7,351 nt of DNA from assembly GCA_046760705.1 (NCBI GenBank), contig JBHIER010000160.1, positions 1-7,351 on the forward strand. The letters run 5' to 3'. Both the position numbers and the translations under genes were made by a program. Shown here one piece after another: positions 1 through 5,252 of this stretch (positions are counted from its first letter, which is position 1; the number at the start of each line of letters is the position of its first letter). The stretch comes from JBHIER01 sp046760705 [NCBI: bacterium] (GTDB lineage: Bacteria; JBHIER01; G020348925). Under the pieces are notes generated by a model that saw only the letters and a program-made list of their open reading frames with translations, did no database searches and had not been told where the DNA came from.

Positions 1-171
1 TAAATTATTATTGACGGGCAGAGTTTGAAGGACAAGATCGAGTCAGGACCACTGAAGTTGGAACAAGCTCTGGACATTGCCATGCAGGTTGCGGAAGGTT
101 TGCAGGAGGCGCACGAGACCCGACTAAAACTAAAAAGTGATTATAAGCCTAGAGCGGAGAGTTTTTGTTGA
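1..171 (+). pseudogene. Ser/Thr protein kinase remnant (mid-domain fragment, cut at left edge)
   Basis: Reading from the first base, codons 2 onward give DGQSLKDKIESGPLKLEQAL then DIAMQVAEGLQEAHE, the hinge and helix-E part of a Hanks-type Ser/Thr kinase. The usual continuation KGIVHRDIK, with the catalytic loop, is absent. After AHE the frame runs into unrelated codons (TRLKLKSDY...) and stops at TGA 169-171. The first codon in this frame is TAA, so the fragment is broken upstream too, or the homology enters from another frame. It is clearly similar to the second kinase relic at 1751-2654 (shared DIAMQ..AE.LQE and SLKDK at DNA level), so the two are paralogous copies. No active kinase can come from this piece. 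The family assignment is confident; whether a longer kinase lies to the left cannot be seen. Confidence 0.75.
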
Positions 172-223
172 TGGGTTTTCTCTTAGCTCTAAGGAAAAGA
201 TTTTACCATTCTGCATTTAAAAT

Positions 224-229
224 GAGGAG
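224..229 (+). promoter_or_regulatory. Shine-Dalgarno site of the putative antitoxin gene
   Basis: GAGGAG lies six bases before ATG 236 and supports that start. No convincing -35/-10 pair could be fixed in the 64 bases between the kinase remnant and this gene, although the TTTAAAAT just upstream is AT-rich enough to be part of one. Confidence 0.6.
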
Positions 230-235
230 TAAGTT

Positions 236-508
236 ATGGATTATAAACAGGAAATCATAAAGGAAATCGAGGGGATGCCTAAGGAGATGCTGCCACGAGT
301 GCACCGACTCGTTCATCTCCTTAACTACAAAAGAGAGAAGCTTGAAGAGGTCCTTCGAGAGGCTGAAAAGCTAAAGACGGAACGTGCCAACTGGACCGAT
401 GAACAGTACATAGATCGTCTTTTGCAAGTGCTTGAGGATCTCAGACAGGAGGCCATTGAGAAGGGGGTAGCCATTGAACGGGATGAGGAGGCCGCCATTG
501 GCAGCTAA
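236..508 (+). CDS. Small charged helical protein, putative antitoxin partner of the PIN protein
   Basis: This is a 90-residue, strongly charged, mainly helical protein. Residues 1-30 (IIKEIEGMPKEMLPRVHRLV) resemble the opening of DUF2281-like/VapB-type antitoxins, where a helix of the form I.E.LP.E.L..V is common. The middle (33-50) is a Lys/Glu helix and the C-terminal part (58-85) another amphipathic helix rich in Asp/Glu. No ribbon-helix-helix or AbrB DNA-binding domain is recognisable, so the antitoxin call rests on size, charge and position: its last 11 bases overlap the PIN gene, the usual order of antitoxin before toxin with translational coupling. In such pairs the first protein binds the nuclease and blocks its active site, often also repressing the operon. 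That role is inferred. The ATG is supported by a GAGGAG site. An unrelated small operon partner is the alternative. Confidence 0.6.
   Translation: MDYKQEIIKEIEGMPKEMLPRVHRLVHLLNYKREKLEEVLREAEKLKTERANWTDEQYIDRLLQVLEDLRQEAIEKGVAIERDEEAAIGS
485..491 (+). promoter_or_regulatory. Shine-Dalgarno site that decides the PIN gene start
   Basis: A perfect GAGGAGG sits inside the end of the antitoxin gene, six bases before TTG 498. It favours TTG 498 over the upstream in-frame candidates TTG 474 and ATG 483. TTG 474 has only a GGGGG run before it. Confidence 0.65.
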
Positions 509-1007
509 AAAAGTGTTAAGGGCTGTTTTTGACGCAAATATCTATATTGCCGCCGCACTCACCAAAAACCCCCAAAGTCCTACTCGTGAGCTCATTAAAA
601 TGTTAAAGAAACGAAAATTCCAACTGGTGTGGTGTAGACAAATCCGAGAAGAAGTTGCAGAAAAATTAGTTGAAAAAAGCCTCAGCACAGCCCGAATCGC
701 TGAATTTATCAATGCGGTAGATCGATGGGCTCAGTCCATTGATATCGATTCTACTGATATTATACCAGTTGTCATCGCTGATCCGGATGATGACGTGGTA
801 GTCGCCTGCGCGGTGAAGGGAAATGCAACTCATTTGGTCACCTACGATCCTCACTTTAATTTATTGGGTAGAACGTATCGGGGGATTAAGATCATTGATG
901 GTTTACATTTTCTTTATGTAGTGCGAGGAGATAAACCAAAGGACAAATCTTCCCAAAAACCTTCCTTGACTCGGTTGAAAAGGGAAGAGCGGAGAGCAAA
1001 GAGCTAA
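498..1007 (+). CDS. PIN-domain ribonuclease, putative toxin of a toxin-antitoxin pair
   Basis: A 169-residue protein of the PIN family annotated as putative toxin component (COG1569/TIGR00305 type). PIN toxins are Mg2+-dependent endoribonucleases that cut tRNA, rRNA or mRNA when freed from their antitoxin. Counting from TTG 498, the active-site acidic set is visible: D12 in AVFDAN, E52 in IREEVAEKL, D97-D99 in ADPDDDVVVACAV and D117 in VTYDPHF. The core ends with YRGIKIIDGLHFL, typical of this subgroup. A Lys/Arg/Ser-rich tail follows (about 149-169, including LTRLKREERRAKS) that is not part of the PIN fold and might aid RNA binding. The start is chosen because GAGGAGG lies six bases upstream and PIN proteins usually reach the first Asp within about 12 residues. 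An ATG at 483 or TTG at 474 would add 5 or 8 residues. The gene overlaps the putative antitoxin by 11 bp. The family is confident; the target RNA is unknown. Confidence 0.85.
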   Translation: MAAKKVLRAVFDANIYIAAALTKNPQSPTRELIKMLKKRKFQLVWCRQIREEVAEKLVEKSLSTARIAEFINAVDRWAQSIDIDSTDIIPVVIADPDDDVVVACAVKGNATHLVTYDPHFNLLGRTYRGIKIIDGLHFLYVVRGDKPKDKSSQKPSLTRLKREERRAKS

Positions 1008-1021
1008 GTAAGCAGGGAACA

Positions 1022-1517
1022 ATGGAAGCATTGGAGGTTATTGGTAAGCGAAGGAGCGTGAGAAGTTATTCCAGTAAACTGGTAGCCAAAGAGATTATCG
1101 AGCAGATCGTCGGTGCGGGACGGCGAGTTCCCAGCGGCAATAACGTGCAGCCCTGGGAGTTCATTGTCGTCACCGATGAGGCAATTAGAAAAAGGAATTG
1201 CGGACATTACAGATTTCGGCAAATTCATTGCTCAGGCACCTGTCTGCATTGCCGTCTACGCAAGGGACACAAAGTACTATTTGGAGGACGGGAGCGCCGC
1301 CACCGAGAATATGCTCATTGCTGCTACCGCTCTTGGCGTGGGTACCTGCTGAGTCGCTGGTGACAAAAAGCCCTACTGCGGCAAGATTAGCCAACTCTTC
1401 AAGATGCCGCTTTCCTATAAGCTGGTGAGTCTGATCTCCTTGGGGTATCCAGCTTACGATGCGCCACCAAAGGCAAAGCGGTCCTTAGAGGAGGTGATCC
1501 ATTGGGAGGGATTTTAG
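1022..1517 (+). pseudogene. Nitroreductase-family protein, broken by one frameshift and one stop
   Basis: Joined across two lesions the reading is a nearly full-length (~165 residue) FMN-dependent nitroreductase-fold protein. These enzymes reduce nitro groups, quinones or flavins with NAD(P)H. The first frame, from ATG 1022, gives the N-terminus with KRRSVRSYSSK (FMN phosphate-binding Arg/Ser region) and RRVPSGNNVQPWEFIVVTD. Near 1190-1196 the A-run in ATTAGAAAAAGG has five A where four would keep the frame, and the protein continues one frame over with GIADITDFGKFIAQAPVCIA, YYLEDGSAATENMLIAATAL and GVGTC. There a TGA (1350-1352) replaces the Trp codon expected in GTCWVAGDKKPY. The same frame then runs to TAG 1515-1517 through KLVSLISLGYPAYDAPPKAK and SLEEVIHWEGF. 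It begins 14 bp after the PIN gene and may share its transcript. Two independent lesions make a true pseudogene likelier than a sequencing slip. Confidence 0.85.
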
Positions 1518-1750
1518 CCCAAAAGCTAACCTTCTTAGAAAATATGACTATCAGTATAATTCACATTATCGTCCAAGGGATTTCAGGAAGCTAACTTTGT
1601 CTCGTCAATACCAGAAAGGGCGATGGACGGACGCGTGGGGCGTGGTGTGGGAGGACATCGAGGAAAGACTCGATTCCATCCCTGCCTGGTGTTATCGCAC
1701 AACTTCCGTATTGTCGATAAGTGGCTTGAAACTGGATGGAGTAGTTTGCA
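1518..1750 (+). other. Gap with a possible uroporphyrinogen-decarboxylase-like scrap
   Basis: No intact gene is seen in these 233 bases. One open frame (phase of base 1540) reads KYDYQYNSHYRPRDF then QKGRWTDAWGVVWEDIEERL. The stretch GRWTDAWGVVWEDI resembles the T-D-E-W-G-V-V-W segment of URO-D-family (corrinoid methyltransferase-like) proteins. Neither the N-terminus nor the rest of that family follows, so at most this is a degraded fragment. The match is by eye over about 15 residues and could be chance. The last bases carry GGAG (1738-1741), a plausible ribosome site for the ancestral kinase start at 1751. Confidence 0.3.
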
Positions 1751-1824
1751 ATGATCGGCAAAACCATTTCCCACTACAAAATCCTGAAAAGACTCGCCGA
1801 AGGCAGCATGGGTGTGATCTTCAC

Positions 1825-1922
1825 CTCGTGAGATAAAGGACTGAAAATTTCTTTTTACACATAACATGAAAGCAAATAAAGCCAAACTATTCGGAAGGAT
1901 TGATCAAATCATATCTCACGGG
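1825..1922. repeat. Short insertion in the kinase relic with an 11-bp inverted repeat at its edges
   Basis: CTCGTGAGATA at 1825-1835 and TATCTCACGGG at 1912-1922 are inverted copies matching at 10 of 11 positions. Kinase homology breaks at about 1847 and resumes at about 1926, so roughly 79 bp of AT-rich DNA were added. The left arm lies inside kinase-homologous sequence, so the arms do not coincide exactly with the insertion edges. This may be a tiny palindromic element, a local template-switch product or coincidence. Confidence 0.4.
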
Positions 1923-2204
1923 GTAAAACGCACTGTTGCTCTGAAATTTCTCCCGCCGCAAGCCCTGGGCAGTGAGGAAGTAAAGACACGCTTTATTCAC
2001 GAGGCACAGGCTTCGGCGACATTGGAACTCTTGAACATTAACGGCGTCTATGAAATTCACGAGCCAAAGTCTGAAAGACAAGGTCGAATCGGTCCCCTAC
2101 CCATTGATGAAACCATCGATATCGCCATGCAGGGTGCAGAGTGTCTGCAGGAGGTATACGAGAAAGGGATCGTTCATCGGGACATTAAAAGCACCAATAT
2201 CCTA

Positions 2205-2519
2205 GCGGGGCAAAGCCGCAATCGCACTTTGAGAATAAGTATATCAGATGATCAGGGTATCAGTGGGAAGAATATCAGGTGAGCGGATGAGACGAGCAGA
2301 GTATCAGTGGGAAGGGTACCAGTAGATCAGAATATCAGGACACCCCGATCGCTCTCTGGGTGCATAGGAACTGATATGCTGATAATCTGATATCCTGCCT
2401 ACTGGTCTGCTGATGTGCTGATATGCTTTGTAAAGTGAGCGGGTCAGACGATCAGAGTATCGGGACTGATATTCTGATTTGCTTTAATTTCTTGCCAAAA
2501 AAACAAAAATTTGATTGCC
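2205..2519. repeat. ATCAG/CTGAT octamer array inserted in the kinase relic
   Basis: The pentamer ATCAG occurs eight times and its complement CTGAT seven times between 2243 and 2478. In 236 bp, about 0.5 copies on both strands would be expected by chance. Copies are often exactly 8 bp apart: ATCAG at 2243, 2251, 2259; at 2326, 2334; CTGAT at 2371, 2379, 2387; at 2410, 2418; at 2466, 2474. The left half (to about 2340) carries only ATCAG and the right half mostly CTGAT. The arms pair around CACCC (2341-2345) and GGGTG (2358-2362), and 2318-2338 pairs with 2387-2406. GTATCAGTGGGAAG is repeated directly at 2257 and 2301, and 2280-2306 recurs at 2435-2461 (24 of 27). The array splits the kinase between NIL and the DFG segment. 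The edges carry similar 11-mers, CCAATATCCTA at 2194 and CCAATACCATA at 2518, though both may simply encode the expected kinase residues. There is no coding potential. Confidence 0.75.
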
Positions 2520-2715
2520 AATACCATAGTGACGACTGAGGCTCAGGCGAAGATCACGGATTTTGGCCTAGTCAAATTGGCTGGGCGAACGAAGCTCACC
2601 AGGACCGGCACGACCACAGGTACAGTTGTCTATATGTCGCCCGGAGAGCGCTGAAGTTTTTCACCGTTCGAAAGAATCTCACCGTCGTCACCTCGATTGG
2701 GCTGACGCAACCAAA

Positions 2716-2722
2716 AAGGAGG
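2716..2722 (+). promoter_or_regulatory. Strong Shine-Dalgarno site at the head of the three-gene operon
   Basis: AAGGAGG stands six bases before ATG 2729. The 74 bases between the last kinase codon and this ATG show no clear promoter hexamers. The operon promoter may lie in the AT-rich stretch around 2480-2520 at the end of the octamer array, which is a guess. Confidence 0.65.
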
Positions 2723-2728
2723 AGTTTC

Positions 2729-4102
2729 ATGACAGAAGAAATTCGATTGCCAGAAGCGGCGGTTAAAACCTTATCCAAGAAGTCTACCATTACCCTGGTA
2801 GCAGGGAAGGCGAGGGTTTTGTCAGGACAAGACCCAGATTTTGTCCGGGCCGACATCGGCGAAGTCTGTGTGCCCGGGCTCTTCCCGCCCGGCTATAAGG
2901 AGAGTCTGGAGAAATCAGCCGCGACAGTTTCAACCGAAGGAAGAATTGGCTACACGGTACCCGATGGCGACAACAGGCTTAAGAAGCTTATTTTCAAGCA
3001 CTCCATACCTGCTGACCTCCGGGCTGTGATTCTGAAGCAGCTTCGGGATGAGGCCAAGAAGCAGGGCATTGATGTCGAAAAATATGAAGAAGAGAACATA
3101 CAGAAGTACGTGGCCGTCACCCACGGCGGCACTGGCGCCCTGGGGGCTGCTCTCTCAATCTTCTTCACTGCCCAGCAAAAACTGGTCGTCGTCAATCAGA
3201 GAACCTGGCAAAACCACAACCTGATTGTGGATATGCACGGCGGCATGATCTGGCCGGTGCCATTGATTGACGAGCAGGGACAGGTGGCTAATCCAGATTC
3301 TGTTCTCAAGCTCTGCCATCCGGTTAAAGACAAAATCGCTTCTTTCCTTTTCACCATGATTAACAACCCTGACGGCGCCGTCATCACCGATCCGGCCGAA
3401 CAGGCTAAGCTGGAAACAATTCTCCAGGAGCTTAATGTCCCTTTGATCCTGGATGTGGCCTACCATGGGTTGGTCTTCGACGGAAAAGAAACCCAGCCCT
3501 TTTCGCCCGACATTCTTCGCAAAACGGTGGTTTGCGGCACCTATTCAAAGACCTTACAGATTCCTGGTGAACGTCTGGGGTATATCTCCTGTCCTGACCC
3601 GAGGGTGACCCGCTATGTCTACTTCTACAACCGTTCCCACAGCGGCTGCCCTTCCGTCACTCCCCAGCGAGCCTTAACCGCCCACTTCACTAAATTTGAA
3701 ACGGCTCCGGATGAGATAGGGACTTACAAGAGAGAACTTCTCACTGAAATGGAAACCAGGAGAAATATCCTGGTGAACAAGGTAAAAGAAAAACTGGGCT
3801 GGGAGATGAAACATCCTGGTGGCGCCATCTACGCTCTCATTCCTCTGCCTGTTGAGCTGGTGAAGGAGTACGGCGATGTCGACAGATTTACCCTTGACCT
3901 GGTTGACCAGGGACATGTCAGCGCCATTTCCGGAACCGTTTTTGAATTCCGCGTCCGTTCAACCAATAACGGCTACGAAGTTTACACTCCGGCCCCGACG
4001 AGTTCAGAAGTGTGTTACCTCCGCTTCTGCTACGGTTTTACTCCTACCGACCGGGTGGAATTGGCAGTTGAACATATCAAGAACTTTATTGCGAATCGCT
4101 GA
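2729..4102 (+). CDS. PLP-dependent aminotransferase, class I/II (fold type I)
   Basis: A 457-residue cytoplasmic aminotransferase that would move an amino group between an amino acid and a 2-oxo acid using pyridoxal phosphate. The family signature is complete: THGGTGALGAAL near 131-142 (phosphate-binding turn), NNPDGA with N213, DVAYHGLVFD with D242 and Y245, the Schiff-base Lys K274 in GTYSKTLQIPGERLGYI with R282 contacting phosphate, and R432 in YLRFCYG, the position that usually binds the substrate carboxylate. It is longer than a typical aspartate aminotransferase (about 400), with an extended N-terminus and an insertion around 95-125 (LRDEAKKQGIDVEKYEEENI). The start is fixed by AAGGAGG. 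It heads an operon with an M20 hydrolase and a glutamine-synthetase-like ligase, so its substrate may be what those two act on. Class is certain; the substrate is not readable. The sequence is not close to SerC, whose gene lies nearby on the other strand. Confidence 0.9.
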   Translation: MTEEIRLPEAAVKTLSKKSTITLVAGKARVLSGQDPDFVRADIGEVCVPGLFPPGYKESLEKSAATVSTEGRIGYTVPDGDNRLKKLIFKHSIPADLRAVILKQLRDEAKKQGIDVEKYEEENIQKYVAVTHGGTGALGAALSIFFTAQQKLVVVNQRTWQNHNLIVDMHGGMIWPVPLIDEQGQVANPDSVLKLCHPVKDKIASFLFTMINNPDGAVITDPAEQAKLETILQELNVPLILDVAYHGLVFDGKETQPFSPDILRKTVVCGTYSKTLQIPGERLGYISCPDPRVTRYVYFYNRSHSGCPSVTPQRALTAHFTKFETAPDEIGTYKRELLTEMETRRNILVNKVKEKLGWEMKHPGGAIYALIPLPVELVKEYGDVDRFTLDLVDQGHVSAISGTVFEFRVRSTNNGYEVYTPAPTSSEVCYLRFCYGFTPTDRVELAVEHIKNFIANR

Positions 4103-4108
4103 GGGGGG
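4101..4108 (+). promoter_or_regulatory. Shine-Dalgarno site that decides the M20 gene start
   Basis: GAGGGGGG overlaps the last bases of the aminotransferase stop. It is directly adjacent to GTG 4108, too close to serve it, and eight bases from GTG 4117, a normal spacing. GTG 4117 is therefore taken as the start. Overlap with the upstream stop suggests coupled translation. Confidence 0.6.
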
Positions 4109-4116
4109 TGATACCC

Positions 4117-5235
4117 GTGGAAGTGAACAGAAATAGACTCATCCACTGGCTTCGAGAGCTTATTCGCGTTCCCAGCGTCACCGGCGACGAAGAAGCCATT
4201 GCTGGCTATGTCAGCCAGGAACTCTCCAAAATGGGCTACCAGCCTCAAGTTAAAGAGAACAATGTCTTCTTTGAAGTGGGTGATGGCTCAAAGTCGCTCC
4301 TCCTCAATGCCCATCTGGACACCGTTGATGTGGGCAGCCAGTGGCAGCACGACCCTTTTGGGGCTCTTATGGAAGAGGGGAAAATTTTCGGCCGAGGGGC
4401 GAGCGACGACAAAGGCAATATCGCTGCTATGCTGGAGGTCGCTCGCCTCGCTGGAAATGCCCAAATCAATGGCCGCCTCATTTTTACCTTTACGACAGGA
4501 GAGGAGTTCGGAGCCGAACTCGAGGCAAAAGGGAGTTACCTTCTCTCACAGTGGCTAAAGGCTGAGAAAGCCTTGGTGCTGGAGCCGCAGACGGAGGTCG
4601 ATGAGAAAAGGGTGAACGTTATTTACGGCTGTCGCGGGATTGAAAATATCCTGGTTCGCATCAAAGGGAAAGCCTCCCACACTGGCTACCCCGAGCGAGG
4701 CGTAAACGCCATTTCTAAAGCCGTTCAGCTATTGACCAGAATGGAAGATCTTGACTTCCACAAAGTTGTGGTTTCTGGAGAGGAGATTGAAACCATCTGC
4801 ATGCCCATTCGCATCAGTGGTGGAGCCGATATTTTCCGAGTGCCTGACAAGTGCGAGACAATGATTCACTGCCGCACCGCCCCGGAAGACGCTAAAATTG
4901 TTAAGCAGGTGGAGCTTGTGTGTCAGGAAGTTTGCGGTGAAAATTTCGAGATGGAAAATACATACAGCGCCCCAGGTTATATTGAAGACCCTAAAGATAA
5001 ACTGGTGGACATTATCCGCCAGCAGGCTCAGCGGCTCAACTACACCACTGTAAACAGGTTTGCCGGTGGCCGCATCGACGCCTCTATCTTTAAAACGGTG
5101 GGCAATATTCCCTCTTTCTGCACGGGCGTAGGCAACCGTGATCAAATGCACTTGGTGGACGAATACATTTCCGTGGCAGATTTCATCGCGTGTTCAGAAA
5201 TGATCAAGAATGTTGTCTTCGCTTACTTGAGTTAA
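4117..5235 (+). CDS. M20-family zinc metallopeptidase / deacylase (ArgE/DapE/LysK-like)
   Basis: A 372-residue cytoplasmic hydrolase of the M20 family, which cuts an amide bond next to a free carboxylate in acyl-amino acids or short peptides using two zinc ions. Counted from GTG 4117, all expected ligands are present: H66 and D68 in NAHLDTV, bridging D97 in GRGASDDKG, the catalytic base E129 with ligand E130 in TTGEEFG, E156 in VLEPQ and H345 in DQMHLVDE. H188 in GKASHTGYPERGVNA is the lid-domain His that completes the active site across the dimer. Length is typical. It starts 14 bp after the aminotransferase and ends 17 bp before the ligase gene, so all three are very likely co-transcribed. 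Possible jobs are removing a gamma-glutamyl or other acyl group from a product of the neighbouring ligase, as LysK or ArgE do in protected pathways, or degrading a dipeptide. The family is certain, the substrate unknown. An in-frame GTG at 4108 would add three residues. Confidence 0.9.
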   Translation: MEVNRNRLIHWLRELIRVPSVTGDEEAIAGYVSQELSKMGYQPQVKENNVFFEVGDGSKSLLLNAHLDTVDVGSQWQHDPFGALMEEGKIFGRGASDDKGNIAAMLEVARLAGNAQINGRLIFTFTTGEEFGAELEAKGSYLLSQWLKAEKALVLEPQTEVDEKRVNVIYGCRGIENILVRIKGKASHTGYPERGVNAISKAVQLLTRMEDLDFHKVVVSGEEIETICMPIRISGGADIFRVPDKCETMIHCRTAPEDAKIVKQVELVCQEVCGENFEMENTYSAPGYIEDPKDKLVDIIRQQAQRLNYTTVNRFAGGRIDASIFKTVGNIPSFCTGVGNRDQMHLVDEYISVADFIACSEMIKNVVFAYLS

Positions 5236-5240
5236 CAAAA

Positions 5241-5247
5241 GAGGAGG
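5241..5247 (+). promoter_or_regulatory. Shine-Dalgarno site of the glutamine-synthetase-like gene
   Basis: GAGGAGG lies five bases before ATG 5253 and fixes that start. An in-frame ATG at 5190, inside the M20 gene, lacks such a site and would add 21 residues with no family match. Confidence 0.7.
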
Positions 5248-5252
5248 AAAGG

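Larger units (their letters stand above)
1751..2654 (+). pseudogene. Ser/Thr protein kinase relic with several lesions
   Basis: The pieces of a Hanks-type Ser/Thr kinase can be read in order. ATG 1751 gives MIGKTISHYKILKRL and a glycine loop AEGSMGVIF in which the first Gly is Ala. A TGA at 1829-1831 replaces the residue before D in the usual KAED. The DNA then continues as DKGLK, followed by an insertion of about 79 bp. Homology resumes one frame over with KRTVALKFLPP (catalytic Lys codon 1944-1946), HEAQASATLE and NGVYEIHE. About 15 hinge residues are missing, and 2068-2091 encodes SLKDKVES in a shifted frame. Then come IDIAMQGAECLQEVYEKGIV and HRDIKSTN (2175 on). A ~320-bp octamer array interrupts the chain after NIL. 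The kinase resumes at 2520 in the original phase with EAQAKITDFG (DFG 2559-2567), TGTTTGTVVYMSP, and stops at TGA 2652-2654. The C-lobe and any sensor region are gone. It is certainly non-functional. Confidence 0.85.

Noticed and set aside
1188-1200. Programmed frameshift in the nitroreductase A-run
   Set aside because: There is no slippery heptamer with a downstream stimulator, the family is not known for frameshifting, and a second lesion follows downstream.
1350-1352. TGA read as tryptophan (altered genetic code)
   Set aside because: All visible Trp positions in the intact genes use TGG, the aminotransferase itself ends with TGA, and the same pseudogene also has a frameshift; simple decay explains it.
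1597-1836. 79-codon + strand frame as an intact small gene
   Set aside because: It has no ribosome site, overlaps the kinase relic start in another frame, and its only family-like stretch is a short URO-D-like segment.
2243-2478. CRISPR array
   Set aside because: The repeated unit is only 8 bp with no constant-length unique spacers, and orientation flips midway; no cas genes are present.
5190-5252. Upstream ATG as start of the GS-like gene
   Set aside because: It would add 21 residues overlapping the M20 gene without family match, while ATG 5253 has a GAGGAGG at correct spacing.
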